Shown: positions 27,388 to 37,042, numbered from the stretch's first letter. The stretch is DNA of 54,228 nucleotides from Fodinibius sp964490705 (GCA_964490705.1 CAZBCG010000017.1:1-54228); one strand, 5' to 3'. A program made the numbers and translations. The notes: generated by a model from the letters alone, not told the origin.

Positions 27388-28296
27388 TTATGCCCGCGGA
27401 TGAAATTCCTTGTGTACCTGATGCAGCAGCGAACGATCCACATGTGTATAAATTTCGGTGGTGATGATAGACGAATGCCCCAGCATTTCTTGTACAGCGC
27501 GCAGGTCAGCACCGCCCTCGAGCAGATGCGTGGCAAATGAATGACGAAAAATATGGGGATACACATTCTTCTCAATACCCGCACGTTCGGCGGCATCATT
27601 TACGACGTTCCAGATACTCATGCGCGACAGGGGATTGCCCCGCTGACTCAAAAATACTTTATTCTCAGCTTTTTGTGGATTACTATCACTTTGAAATTTT
27701 GGTCGTACCGTTTCGATATAGTGCTCCAACGCCGATTGAGCGGCTTCTCCCACCGGTACTAATCGTTCCTTGCTGCCTTTGCCAATTACGCGAATAAAGC
27801 CGATCTCGAAAATCATGTTATCAAGTTCCAACCCTACCAGTTCGCTCACACGCATGCCGGTGGCATACAGCGTTTCAAGGATAGCGGCATTGCGAATTCC
27901 GGCATCGGTCTCACGGTTGGGAATGTCAATAATAGCGGATACTTCTTCCTGATTTAAGACCTCCGGCAGATTCTTGGTTTGTTTGGGCAGCTCAATGAGT
28001 TCAGCGGGATTGGCTTCTGCCAATCCCTCGACTACTGCAAATTCGTGAAATCCGCGAATGCTTGAGATATTTCGGGATACCGAACGTACCGACAGGTCCA
28101 TCGCTGAAAGTTCTTCGAGGTACTTTTCGATGTGCTGCAGGGTAACCCCATCTAGTTTTTGTATGCGAAGATCATTAGACAGAAATTTCAGATACCGACG
28201 CAGATCATTTTTATAGGAGGCAACCGAATTTTCGGAGAGGCTCTTTTCCAACTTGATAAACTGCAGGTATCGTTTCAGCTCCTCGTCGTAATGCAT
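27388..28296 (-). CDS. xerD: Tyrosine recombinase XerD/XerC family
   Basis: Chromosome dimer resolution recombinase. The 302-residue protein has an N-terminal SAM-like core-binding domain (1-105) and a catalytic domain with all the active residues: R149 (TGMRVSEL), K173 (GKGSKERLVP), H248 and R251 (PHIFRHSFATHLL), H274 (LGHSSIITT) and nucleophile Y283 (EIYTHVD). The length and motifs fit XerD; XerC cannot be excluded without comparison. It is not next to an integron, phage or other mobile gene. It starts five bases after the stop of the upstream HD phosphohydrolase gene, so it is part of that transcription unit. Confidence 0.93.
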   Translation of the reverse strand: MHYDEELKRYLQFIKLEKSLSENSVASYKNDLRRYLKFLSNDLRIQKLDGVTLQHIEKYLEELSAMDLSVRSVSRNISSIRGFHEFAVVEGLAEANPAELIELPKQTKNLPEVLNQEEVSAIIDIPNRETDAGIRNAAILETLYATGMRVSELVGLELDNMIFEIGFIRVIGKGSKERLVPVGEAAQSALEHYIETVRPKFQSDSNPQKAENKVFLSQRGNPLSRMSIWNVVNDAAERAGIEKNVYPHIFRHSFATHLLEGGADLRAVQEMLGHSSIITTEIYTHVDRSLLHQVHKEFHPRA

Positions 28297-28301
28297 GGCG
28301 A

Positions 28302-30725
28302 TTAGGAGTTATAGTATTCATCAACCGGCGGCGGACTTTCGGGCGATTCGGGATGTTCGGGAATTCGGTCTCCGGAATCCGGCCGAGCTTGTTCTGCCTG
28401 CTCTTTTTGTTTCCCCTCTTCATCATCGGGATATTCGACGCGGCTGTGATAAATGCCCACCAAGATATTCAGGAAGGTTTCTTTAATTGCACGAATATCC
28501 TGAAAGGTAAGAGGTGTTTTGCTGAGTTGTCCCTCATTAACACGCTCGTCAACCATGCGGTCGATCAAGTTTTCGAGCTTTTGGTAATTAGGATCTTTCA
28601 TTGCACGCGATGAGGCCTCGATACAATCGGCAAGTAGTAAAATGCCGGTTTCTTTGGTTTGCGGCCGGGGACCGTCGTAGCGGAAATCTTCTTCACGAAT
28701 CTCCTTTTTGTCCTCATCGGCTTGTTTTTTGGCTTTATCCCAGAAAAACCTGATGAGCGACGTTCCGTGGTGCGTTTTAATAAAATCGATAATCACATCC
28801 GGCAGTCCTTCTTCTTCGGCTAACTTCACTCCGTTGGAAACATGTGCTTTAATGACTAGTGCACTCATGCGCGGTTTCAGCTTATCGTGCTCATTAATTT
28901 CGGTTTGGTTCTCAGTAAAATAGCCGGGGTTTTCCATCTTGCCAATATCGTGATAGAGACCGCCGACTCGGCAGAGTAAACTGTTGGCACGAATCGCGCC
29001 CGCAGCGGCTTCCGCAAGATTCGAAACCTGCAGGCTGTGATGGAAGGTGCCCGGCGCGCGGGTCATCAGCTGTTTGAGTAGTGGTAAATTGGTGTCGCTG
29101 AGTTCGATAAGCGTAAAATCGGTAGTTACTTTGAACGTTTTCTCAAAGAGCAGGATCAGCGGATAGGTAAAGAGGATAAAAATGGCGTTAATTCCTACAA
29201 AAAAGAGTTCATTGCCCAAGGTATTCCAGCCATCGAAGGTAGTCATACTGAATCCCAGAATGACAAGAGCATACGTTCCAAAGACAATGCCGGGAGTGGT
29301 AAAGAAAAACTGGGATCGTTTTTTGATATCACGCACCGAAAATAATCCCAAACTGCAGGCCACCGTTGTAGCAGTCACATATTCAAAATTGTTACCATTG
29401 ATAAGTCCCGTTAGGAGGGCTAACGTAATGGTAGAAAGCAAGCCCACGCGGGAATCAAAGATAATTGTTAAAATGATTGGGGCAACGGCCACCGGCACAA
29501 TATAGGGCGATATATTTTCGAACTCATACACGATGGAGCTGCTTACACAGATGATTGTCATGGCGATGAGCACCAGCAGCAACATGGCATTATTTTCAAA
29601 AATGTATCGCCGGTACAGGTAAAGATAGAAGAAAAAGATGGTGAGAATAGCGATAATCGTAAGCACATCGCCGCCATAACGCAGCCAGCGCTCGGTATTG
29701 CTGGCATTTTGAGCACGTGCCTGGGCCAGACTCTGCAGCATATTATATTTTTCTTTGGTCACAATATCGCCGCGGCGTATGATAACCTGTCCTTGGGCAA
29801 CCGCACCTTTGGAAGTCGAAATATCAGCCATTGCCTCATCAATGCGATTTTGTGTTTCTTGCTTATTGTAGATGAGATTGGGCTGAATGACACGATTAAA
29901 AATTTCAGTAGCGGTATTGGCTAACTCTTCATAATAATTGCGGGAAAGGCGATATTGTGCATATTCGCGGGCTTCGGGCAGATCGCGAATGTTTACCAAA
30001 TTCAGCGTGCGTTCGGTACGTTCTTCGAGATTTCGAACCGTAATTTCATCATTAGACAATTTATTTTTTGTTACATTGATAATCCCGTCATCCAGCATAT
30101 CGCCGACGAGATCTTTGAGCTGCTGTTCCAGATTCACGACCGTAAATTGCTGATCTCCGGTATTGGCCGATCTGTTTCCCTGGAGCTCCTGATAGTTTTC
30201 TACCAGTATTTGCCAGCTGCCATTCGATAACTGAACCGGCGCACGATTTTTGAGTTCAACATACCGGATACTGTCGCTGGTGGCACTATTTTCGGTATCC
30301 TTTGCCGATTGCCACTGCTGATATCGGTTTGTCAGCGGACGCATATATTGGAAAAGAGAATCCAGTTTTGCCTGAATTTCTACTTCAGCATCGCCATTAG
30401 TGTGAAAAATAGGCGGGGTTGTTTCGCGGATGGACTGTCGTTCCTTTTTGATCTCTTCGGTACTTTTCTGGATCGGAAATGTAAAAGGTGCGGTCAGATC
30501 ATCTGCGCGCCATGGTTCCCCGACAGTATAATTGATGGGTTCTTTAAAAGAAGCTTGGGGGACGGATAGAATAAGCACACCCAGAAAGCTGAGCAGGATC
30601 AACACCTGCACATACCGGTTATACTTTAATGATGAATTCTCTTCCCGTTTTTTCTTCTTTTCCCCAATTACGGGAGGTCCCTGGCTTTTTTTGGGAGCCA
30701 ACCCCAATTTTTCAAGAATGCTCAT
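28302..30725 (-). CDS. PgpH-type 7TM-HD phosphohydrolase (probable c-di-AMP phosphodiesterase)
   Basis: An 807-residue membrane protein of the 7TMR-HD family. One N-terminal helix (about 34-55) is followed by a large extracytoplasmic domain (about 60-340), seven membrane helices (about 345-535) and a cytoplasmic HD domain. The HD metal motifs are HHSLQVSNLAEAAA, LYHDIGKM and KTHHGTSL. The family hydrolyses cyclic di-AMP to pApA. The C-terminal tail is rich in Pro, Glu and Ser and probably disordered. It precedes xerD by five bases. No diadenylate cyclase gene is in this window. Confidence 0.92.
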   Translation of the reverse strand: MSILEKLGLAPKKSQGPPVIGEKKKKREENSSLKYNRYVQVLILLSFLGVLILSVPQASFKEPINYTVGEPWRADDLTAPFTFPIQKSTEEIKKERQSIRETTPPIFHTNGDAEVEIQAKLDSLFQYMRPLTNRYQQWQSAKDTENSATSDSIRYVELKNRAPVQLSNGSWQILVENYQELQGNRSANTGDQQFTVVNLEQQLKDLVGDMLDDGIINVTKNKLSNDEITVRNLEERTERTLNLVNIRDLPEAREYAQYRLSRNYYEELANTATEIFNRVIQPNLIYNKQETQNRIDEAMADISTSKGAVAQGQVIIRRGDIVTKEKYNMLQSLAQARAQNASNTERWLRYGGDVLTIIAILTIFFFYLYLYRRYIFENNAMLLLVLIAMTIICVSSSIVYEFENISPYIVPVAVAPIILTIIFDSRVGLLSTITLALLTGLINGNNFEYVTATTVACSLGLFSVRDIKKRSQFFFTTPGIVFGTYALVILGFSMTTFDGWNTLGNELFFVGINAIFILFTYPLILLFEKTFKVTTDFTLIELSDTNLPLLKQLMTRAPGTFHHSLQVSNLAEAAAGAIRANSLLCRVGGLYHDIGKMENPGYFTENQTEINEHDKLKPRMSALVIKAHVSNGVKLAEEEGLPDVIIDFIKTHHGTSLIRFFWDKAKKQADEDKKEIREEDFRYDGPRPQTKETGILLLADCIEASSRAMKDPNYQKLENLIDRMVDERVNEGQLSKTPLTFQDIRAIKETFLNILVGIYHSRVEYPDDEEGKQKEQAEQARPDSGDRIPEHPESPESPPPVDEYYNS

Positions 30726-30923
30726 AATATCAGTTGAGTCCGCTTTTCGGGCGATGTTGCATCTCGAAAAACGTTGATTAATTACACTAAGATACTTCGA
30801 TTACGAAATTATACCAACCCGCATTCATATTACCAAACGGCTGTTGGCTTGAATGATATCGGGAAATCTTTTCAATCTTTAGTCTTACCCCAATATTGTT
30901 CCAATCATCCATGCTCATAAGGG

Positions 30924-32924
30924 CTATAATTTTTCATCAATAAGATCCAGAAACGCTTGCTCGTCAATGATCGGGATACTGCGTTCTTGGGCTTTGTCGT
31001 ATTTGCTGCCCGGCGAATCGCCCGCCAGCAGATAATCAGTGTTTCCACTTACCGAGGAAGTAGTTTTGCCACCGTGTTTTTCAATCAGCTTTGTGGCTTC
31101 TTTGCGCGTCAGTGAGGGCAGGCTGCCGGTAAGTACAAACGTTTTACCCTCCAGCTTTTGTGAAGCCTGTTCTTGTTGTTCCATCTCAAAGCTGAGGCCG
31201 TGTTCCCGAAGCGTCTCTATCATTTGGCGATTATGCTGCTGATTGAAAAATTCCACAACTGATTCTGCAATTTTTGGACCAATAGACTCTATCTCTGTAA
31301 TCGTTTCCTCGTCGGCCTCCATCAGCGCATCCATGCTACCAAAGCCGTTGGCCAGATCACGCGCCACAGTCTTGCCGACAAAGCGAATTCCAAGAGCATA
31401 AATCACGCGATCCAGTGGTTGTTTTTTGCTGGATTCGATAGCATTGAGCAGGTTTTGAGCACTTTTTTCGGCCATACGCTCCAGCGGCAGCAACTGTTCT
31501 TTGGTGAGTTCATACAGGTCTGCATAGGTCGTAATTAATTGCTGTGTTACCAGCTGATCGACGACGGCTTCGCCGAGTCCCTCGATATCAAGAGCATCGC
31601 GGGAGGCAAAATGCTCAATGCGTTGACGAATCTGCGGGGGACATTCAGGATTGATACATCGCCAATCCACATCTTCTCCCAGTTTGACCAGCTCTTCGCT
31701 GCAGGCGGGACAGTCGCTGGGCATGGTAAATTTGGGATTCCGATTTTCGCGATCAGGATTAACAACGCGCACCACCTGTGGAATAATTTCTCCAGCCTTT
31801 TCCACGACTACGCTGTCGCCGGGCCGAATATCTTTGCGATGAATTTCATCTTCGTTATGCAGCGATGCGTGTTTGACAGTTGTGCCGGCAAGTTCAACGG
31901 CTTCGAGGTCTGCTACGGGTGTAATTTTACCCAAGCGACCAACTTGCAAGCGGATGTCTTCAATGATTGTAGTGGCCTGCTCGGCTTCAAATTTAAAGGC
32001 AATAGCCCAGCGGGGAAACTTCGAGGTGGATCCCAATTTCTCGCGATATTTATCCTCATTGACTTTGATGACCACGCCATCGGTCTCGTAGGGTAAATCG
32101 TGGCGCAGTTCTTTCCAGTCATCAATTTTGGCATGAACCTCCGATATTTCATCACACTGCTGATAATGCTCGCAAACCCTCAGTCCGTAGTTTTTGAGCA
32201 GTTGCATTTTTTTATACTGGGTGATGGGGGTGTCGTTTTCCAAAATAAGATCAAAACTGAAAAAGCGAATGGGTCGGCGCGCAACTTCTCGTGGATCTTG
32301 CATTTTAAGTGAACCGGCTGTAGAGTTTCGGGGATTGGCAAAGGTGTTAAGCTCTTGGTCTTTACGATGCTGGTTCATTCGGTCGAATGCTTTGAGCTCC
32401 ATATATGCTTCGCCGCGAATTTCTGCCACCTCCGGGTAGTCATTTTCGAGATGAAGCGGTATGTCTTTGATTGTTTTGATATTGCGGGTAATATCGTCGC
32501 CCTGTTCGCCGTCGCCGCGGGTGGCACCCAGTACGAGCTTGCCATTTTCGTAACGCAGGCGAATTGCTGCTCCGTCGAATTTGAGTTCGACCAGATAGGT
32601 GAAATCGGTATGGCCGAGCAATTCCCGAACCCGCCGGTCAAAATCATTGAGTTCATCTTCGTTATAGGTATTATCCAGACTCAGCAGCGGAATGGGATGG
32701 GTTACCGTTTCGAAATCGCTGCTGGGTTCGCCGCCTACTCGCTGGGTGGGTGAATGGGGCTCGACAAGATCAAATTGCTGTTCCAGGTGTTCCAGCTCAT
32801 CCAGATACTCATCGAATTCTTTGTCTGAAATAAATGGCTGCGCATCTTGATAATAGGCTTTGTTGGCTTTATTCAGCAGGTCGCGTAGTTCATCTACGCG
32901 TTTTTTGGCCTGTTCTTTATCCAT
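30924..32924 (-). CDS. ligA: NAD-dependent DNA ligase
   Basis: Seals nicks in DNA during replication and repair using NAD. The 666-residue protein has the standard order: Ia domain, adenylation domain with nucleophile K115 in VELKFDGAAIR, and an OB fold. After these come a four-Cys zinc finger (CPACSEE...WRCINPEC), helix-hairpin-helix repeats and a C-terminal BRCT domain (LEGKTFVLTGSLPSLTR onward). Length and domains are normal for LigA. It is followed on the same strand after a 198-base gap by the HD phosphohydrolase gene, and preceded by the rodZ-like gene after 29 bases. Confidence 0.96.
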   Translation of the reverse strand: MDKEQAKKRVDELRDLLNKANKAYYQDAQPFISDKEFDEYLDELEHLEQQFDLVEPHSPTQRVGGEPSSDFETVTHPIPLLSLDNTYNEDELNDFDRRVRELLGHTDFTYLVELKFDGAAIRLRYENGKLVLGATRGDGEQGDDITRNIKTIKDIPLHLENDYPEVAEIRGEAYMELKAFDRMNQHRKDQELNTFANPRNSTAGSLKMQDPREVARRPIRFFSFDLILENDTPITQYKKMQLLKNYGLRVCEHYQQCDEISEVHAKIDDWKELRHDLPYETDGVVIKVNEDKYREKLGSTSKFPRWAIAFKFEAEQATTIIEDIRLQVGRLGKITPVADLEAVELAGTTVKHASLHNEDEIHRKDIRPGDSVVVEKAGEIIPQVVRVVNPDRENRNPKFTMPSDCPACSEELVKLGEDVDWRCINPECPPQIRQRIEHFASRDALDIEGLGEAVVDQLVTQQLITTYADLYELTKEQLLPLERMAEKSAQNLLNAIESSKKQPLDRVIYALGIRFVGKTVARDLANGFGSMDALMEADEETITEIESIGPKIAESVVEFFNQQHNRQMIETLREHGLSFEMEQQEQASQKLEGKTFVLTGSLPSLTRKEATKLIEKHGGKTTSSVSGNTDYLLAGDSPGSKYDKAQERSIPIIDEQAFLDLIDEKL

Positions 32925-32953
32925 TGGTGATAGCTCATTACGTCAATTAGCAA

Positions 32954-34081
32954 TTAGAGAGAAGTTCGATTTTGAATATTGGTGGGTGGTGGTGCATCAA
33001 TGGCCAGGGAATCGGGTGGAGATTGTAGCCAGGTGGAATCGCCCTCAAAGAATCTGCGCTCAATTTCCAGCAGGCGCGTATCGGGATTGTAAAACTCTTC
33101 TCCGAAATCAGGAATAGCGTGTCCATTAAATAACAGTTCCATGCGGCTGAACTGTCCGCGAATGCGGATTTCATTGACAAACTGGAATCGCACAGCGTCG
33201 CCATGCTCAATCCAGTAGGGATTAATGCCATCCATGATATCGGTGTACACCCGAACGGGTTCTAATTTGTCGTAAGCAGCATATACTACCATGCTTAGGG
33301 TATCGGGCAGTGTGGTTAGCGACTCTGCTGCTGTTTGTTCTTCGTTCATTTTTTCAGGGAGAGCGTTGCTGTCACTATCTGCGGGCGGTACAATATTCAG
33401 CTGTAGCGAATCGGAGGGGGCTTCTGCCTCGGATGTGGCCTCGCTTACCGCTCCGGTTTGGGAATCGTCATTACTAAAATTAATACCGTTAAATTCGTAG
33501 AAATAGACATATCCGGCGACGGCTGCAATAATCAAAATGGTTGCAATCCCGATCCACACTTTGGATTTGGTGGACTCAAGCGGTTGAAAGCGGCGCCCCA
33601 TGTCGGCCCAGTCCACCGAATGAACCGAAGGCGATTCGGATTTTCTTCGCTTTGCATTTCCGGCAGAGTCTCCTTGTGTTGTGGGCTCCACTTCTTTGGT
33701 TTCAGAAGATTCCGGAGTGTGGTCATGAATCATCTCGTCTTCGTCGCCGTTGTCCTCTTCAGTATCGGTTGTATCCTCATCCAGTTGAAAGGTTTGTCGT
33801 TTTCCGTCTTCCAGCAGTTGTTGTAGCGAGCCCTTGTAATCTCCTTTCTGCACTTTATTGAGTGCAAATACGATCTGCTGTTCATCAATAGAAAGCGCTT
33901 TGGCATAGCTCCGCACATAGCTGCGGATGTAGGTTGGATTCTCCTCAAAATCACTAAATATAGAGTCATCTTCGATCGAATTGAGAATACGTTTCGGAAT
34001 TTTGGTGGCGCGCTGGATGTCATCCAGGTTCAGGTTTTGCTCCTTGCGGATACGGGCCAAGTCATTTCCAAGTGAGGGCAT
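32954..34081 (-). CDS. RodZ-like helix-turn-helix membrane protein (DUF4115)
   Basis: A 375-residue protein with the RodZ layout. A cytoplasmic Xre-like helix-turn-helix occupies residues 1-65 (LARIRKEQNLNLDDIQRATKI and NPTYIRSYVRSYAKAL). A long acidic linker (about 95-160) leads to one membrane helix (175-195) and a periplasmic C-terminal domain (about 265-360) of DUF4115 type. RodZ links the MreB cytoskeleton to cell-wall synthesis. The gene is transcribed away from comF, from a region containing a perfect palindrome, and lies 29 bases before ligA. Confidence 0.85.
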   Translation of the reverse strand: MPSLGNDLARIRKEQNLNLDDIQRATKIPKRILNSIEDDSIFSDFEENPTYIRSYVRSYAKALSIDEQQIVFALNKVQKGDYKGSLQQLLEDGKRQTFQLDEDTTDTEEDNGDEDEMIHDHTPESSETKEVEPTTQGDSAGNAKRRKSESPSVHSVDWADMGRRFQPLESTKSKVWIGIATILIIAAVAGYVYFYEFNGINFSNDDSQTGAVSEATSEAEAPSDSLQLNIVPPADSDSNALPEKMNEEQTAAESLTTLPDTLSMVVYAAYDKLEPVRVYTDIMDGINPYWIEHGDAVRFQFVNEIRIRGQFSRMELLFNGHAIPDFGEEFYNPDTRLLEIERRFFEGDSTWLQSPPDSLAIDAPPPTNIQNRTSL

Positions 34082-34147
34082 AGAAGATGATCGTATTTAG
34101 ATAAAAAGAAACCATTGAAGTATGGTAAATCTAAACAAATATAGCGG

Positions 34148-34167
34148 TTGGCAAAAATTTTTGCCAA
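34148..34167. promoter_or_regulatory. Perfect 20-bp palindrome between the rodZ-like gene and comF
   Basis: TTGGCAAAAA (34148-34157) is followed at once by its exact reverse complement TTTTTGCCAA (34158-34167). It lies 66 bases upstream of the rodZ-like start and 73 bases upstream of the chosen comF start. This is a suitable place for an operator acting on both divergent promoters. No run of T follows outside the stem, and it does not lie after a stop codon, so a terminator is unlikely. Confidence 0.6.
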
Positions 34168-34240
34168 AGATCGTCTGTAAGGATGATAGGGCTCGACGGT
34201 CTTACTATAAATGGTTCATGTAAAAGGGGATGTGATTTCA

Positions 34241-34945
34241 ATGATATCAAAGATATCACAGGGATTAGCTGCCGTTGTGTTTCCGAGGGTGTGTGTATGC
34301 TGTGGACGAGAAAATACCCGGCACGAGCGTCAGCTGTGTTCTTTTTGCCTGGAAGATCGTTTTGAGGATGCCAATCCTGAAAATGAACGAGTCTCCAGTG
34401 ATACGCTGCTGCCCGATGGTATTGCATTTCAGCATGCCCTGTGGCAATTTGATAAGGGCGGTAACCTGCAACACCTGTTGCACCAGCTTAAATACCAGCG
34501 GCTGACAACCATCGGCGTGGACTTGGGACGCAAGCTCGGAGAGCGAGTGCGGAGACATCCCGAACTGGAAGAAGTACTACAACGCCAGGAAACTATTACT
34601 GTGCCGGTGCCGTTGCACTATCTCAAATATCGCTATCGCGGTTTTAATCAGGCCTTTAAAATTGCCTGTGGATTCGAGCAGGTGTGGAACCAAGTCCCCA
34701 TCTGCAAAATTGATGATGTCATCCGTACTAAAAATACCCGTACGCAAACAGGATTTTCGCTGGAAAAGCGACTGGCGAATATCGACGGGGTCTTTCAAGT
34801 GAAGAACGGAGCGGCAATTCGTGACAAGATGGTTGTTATTATTGATGATGTTTTTACAACCGGCGCTACCACGTTTGAGCTGTCCCAGTCTCTGCTGCAG
34901 GCGGGAGCTAAAACGATAGCTATTCTTACCGTTGCACAGGCCTGA
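34241..34945 (+). CDS. comF: ComF family phosphoribosyltransferase-like protein
   Basis: A 234-residue homologue of ComFC, needed for DNA uptake in transformable bacteria. An N-terminal four-Cys zinc-finger pair (CVCCG and LCSFC) is followed by a type I phosphoribosyltransferase domain with the PRPP loop VVIIDDVFTTGATT. Upstream is the family motif YRGFNQAFKIA with its RTKNTRTQTGFS continuation. The ATG at 34241 is preferred because GGGGA lies ten bases upstream and the protein then begins MISKISQGLAAVVFPRVC like other ComF proteins. An in-frame ATG at 34211 would add ten residues. It is the first gene of a run of seven plus-strand genes. Confidence 0.9.
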   Translation: MISKISQGLAAVVFPRVCVCCGRENTRHERQLCSFCLEDRFEDANPENERVSSDTLLPDGIAFQHALWQFDKGGNLQHLLHQLKYQRLTTIGVDLGRKLGERVRRHPELEEVLQRQETITVPVPLHYLKYRYRGFNQAFKIACGFEQVWNQVPICKIDDVIRTKNTRTQTGFSLEKRLANIDGVFQVKNGAAIRDKMVVIIDDVFTTGATTFELSQSLLQAGAKTIAILTVAQA

Positions 34946-34998
34946 TTTTTTAGGACAGAAAATTCATTTTTTGCAAAAAGAAGGATATTTTGAGAACT

Positions 34999-35634
34999 AT
35001 GAGAAAAAACGACCCGCTATCCAATGATCTATTCCTCGAAACCCAAATGGGCATTGTAACCCGTACCGGCGACTGGTTTCATACCACTTCGGAGCATATC
35101 GAAGAATTTGTGCCCGGCCTGCTCGACGAGCGTTCTCTCGACAAACTGGTGGAAGAGGCCATTGCCTGGGTACGCAGCGCCGACAGCCTTGCGCTCACTA
35201 TTCTGTTGGTCTTATTGGTATTTGTTCATCCATTATTGGCCGCGGCTATAGCGATTGCCTTTCACTTTTTTTGGTATCGATCCAAAAGCGGTTTTGTAAC
35301 GATCTACCTCGGCAAGCTGCTCAAATTGATGAATACTGATGGTTACTTGTTAATTTCATCGCTGGTCGTGATTAGTGCGGTGGGGATGAATGGGCAATAT
35401 CTGGCCGCAGGTGTGGGGCTGGTGTTCTTTTTCCTTATGAAACTGGGCCTGCTCAAAATGCTGTGGGATAAAATTGATGAAGGAGTCGAAAAGAGACTTT
35501 CGCTTAATGATCGCGTGTTCAAAATGATGTTGACCAAGTATGCTATGCACTATAATTTAGCGCCCAGCGAAGTGCAAGATATGGAGCAAAAATTTGTGGA
35601 ACTGGCCAGCAGCCGAAAAGGAAGGGATAAATAA
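34999..35634 (+). CDS. Membrane protein of unknown function
   Basis: I do not recognise this 211-residue protein. The N-terminal 65 residues are soluble and polar (DPLSNDLFLETQMGIVTRTG). About four membrane helices follow, in two hairpins: LALTILLVLLVFVHPLLAAA through AIAFHFFW, and YLLISSLVVISAVGM through YLAAGVGLVFFFLMKLGLL. A charged C-terminal domain ends in NLAPSEVQDMEQKFVELASS. The ATG at 34999 is preferred to a TTG three codons upstream. It lies between comF and the histidine phosphatase gene with a two-base gap to the latter, so it is probably co-transcribed. Confidence 0.75.
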   Translation: MRKNDPLSNDLFLETQMGIVTRTGDWFHTTSEHIEEFVPGLLDERSLDKLVEEAIAWVRSADSLALTILLVLLVFVHPLLAAAIAIAFHFFWYRSKSGFVTIYLGKLLKLMNTDGYLLISSLVVISAVGMNGQYLAAGVGLVFFFLMKLGLLKMLWDKIDEGVEKRLSLNDRVFKMMLTKYAMHYNLAPSEVQDMEQKFVELASSRKGRDK

Positions 35635-35636
35635 TT

Positions 35637-36269
35637 GTGGCTTTGACCAATCTTTACCTGGCCCGGCATGGGCAAACCGAATATAATCGACTAAATCAAA
35701 TTCAGGGGCGGGGTATTGATGCATCGCTGAATGATACCGGACGTCAACAAGCCCAAGCCATTGCTTATCATCTGAAAGATAGCCAGCTGCATGGTGTGTA
35801 CAGTAGCAGCCTGAAGCGTTCACAGGAGACTGCAGAAGTGATAGCCCAGCTGCACGGGCTAACGCTGGAATCGCATGCCGACCTTGACGAAATGGATTTT
35901 GGGATGTTGGAAGGACAACCAATTTCGGAGATCGAGGCCGAGCTTGAAGAGTTGCACAGCACCTGGAAGTCTGGCAATACATCTTTTGCTTTGCAAGAAG
36001 GGGAGAGTCCGGAAATAGTGTTGGATCGTGCTGCTGGAAAAGTTGAGCAAATTATCGGGGAACAGCAGGGGAGCAACTTGCTGTTTGTATTGCATGGTCG
36101 TTTGATTCGCATCCTGGTATCGCATTGGTTGCAGTATGGACTGTCGCAGATGCATCGCGTGCCGCATACCAACGGGGCCGTCTATCACCTGCAATGGGAT
36201 GGCCAGCTGTTTGAGCCCATTTATTTAAATTATACCGATCATCTTACCAATGGTGAGCACGATGGATAA
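35637..36269 (+). CDS. Histidine phosphatase family protein (phosphoglycerate mutase-like)
   Basis: A 210-residue member of the histidine phosphatase superfamily with the catalytic RHG triad (R10, H11, G12 in YLARHGQTEYN). The second-half motif FVLHGRLIRILVS carries the late histidine, and VYSSSLKRSQETAEVIA is the supporting Arg/Glu segment. Substrate cannot be read from the sequence; cobalamin phosphatase (CobC/AlpW) or a broad phosphatase are both possible. Translation appears to start at GTG two bases after the preceding stop. The next gene follows immediately. Confidence 0.88.
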   Translation: MALTNLYLARHGQTEYNRLNQIQGRGIDASLNDTGRQQAQAIAYHLKDSQLHGVYSSSLKRSQETAEVIAQLHGLTLESHADLDEMDFGMLEGQPISEIEAELEELHSTWKSGNTSFALQEGESPEIVLDRAAGKVEQIIGEQQGSNLLFVLHGRLIRILVSHWLQYGLSQMHRVPHTNGAVYHLQWDGQLFEPIYLNYTDHLTNGEHDG

Positions 36270-36311
36270 TTGTACAATTCAAAAGAACAAACGATTAAAG
36301 AAGTACACGCT

Positions 36312-37001
36312 ATGAGCGAAAAAGTGCGTCGCATGTTTGCTGATATTGCCGATGATTATGATCGGGTGAACTCTATCTTGTCATTTGGGATTCACCACAT
36401 ATGGAGAAGCCGGGCGGTACAGCTCAGCGGGGCCCAAAGTGGCCACAAGGTGCTCGACTGTGCTACGGGTACCGGCGACTTAGCCCTGGAATTTAAAGAG
36501 GCGGTTGGTGATGAGGGATACGTTCTCGGCACCGATTTTTGTAAAGAGATGATCGAGCATGCACCCGCCAAAGCGGCGGAAGAAAATTTGTCTGTCGATT
36601 TTGAAGTGGCCGATGCGATGAATTTGCCCTACGAGGATGACCGTTTCGATATTGCCAGCATTGCCTTTGGTATCCGCAATGTGGATGATCCGGTACAGGC
36701 ACTCAAAGAGATGGGACGGGTTGTTACACCCGGTGGCAAAGTGGTAGTGCTGGAATTCGGTCAGCCGAAAGGGTTAATGAAGTATCCGTATGAGTTGTAC
36801 AGCCAGTATATTATGCCCACGCTGGGCGGGTGGATCAGCGGTAATCGCGAAGCCTATACCTACCTGCCGAGAACAAGTGCAGAATTTCCGGCGGGAAATC
36901 ATTTTATTACACTGATGGAAGAGGCCGGTGCATTTACTTCGCAGATGTTCGAAAAGTTAACCGGCGGCATTGCTTATGTTTATGTGGGGACCGTAAAATA
37001 A
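36312..37001 (+). CDS. menG: Demethylmenaquinone methyltransferase
   Basis: Last step of menaquinone synthesis: SAM-dependent C-methylation of demethylmenaquinone. The 229-residue protein opens with VRRMFADIADDYDRVNSILS and has the SAM loop LDCATGTGDLAL. The UbiE/MenG signatures IASIAFGIRNVDDP and the YELYSQYIMPTLGGWISG segment are also present. The ATG at 36312 gives the usual family N terminus; a TTG at 36270, directly after the previous stop, would add 14 residues. Menaquinone is the expected substrate of the ACIII and SdhCAB complexes in this window, so this gene supplies their quinone. Confidence 0.93.
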   Translation: MSEKVRRMFADIADDYDRVNSILSFGIHHIWRSRAVQLSGAQSGHKVLDCATGTGDLALEFKEAVGDEGYVLGTDFCKEMIEHAPAKAAEENLSVDFEVADAMNLPYEDDRFDIASIAFGIRNVDDPVQALKEMGRVVTPGGKVVVLEFGQPKGLMKYPYELYSQYIMPTLGGWISGNREAYTYLPRTSAEFPAGNHFITLMEEAGAFTSQMFEKLTGGIAYVYVGTVK

Positions 37002-37042
37002 ATCCCCTATATTAAATCAATCTATTAAAGAAATCCGATTTT

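Noticed and set aside
27388..28296. Integrase of a mobile element
   Set aside because: The recombinase has XerD length and sequence and sits in a housekeeping operon with no tRNA, attachment site or cargo genes next to it.
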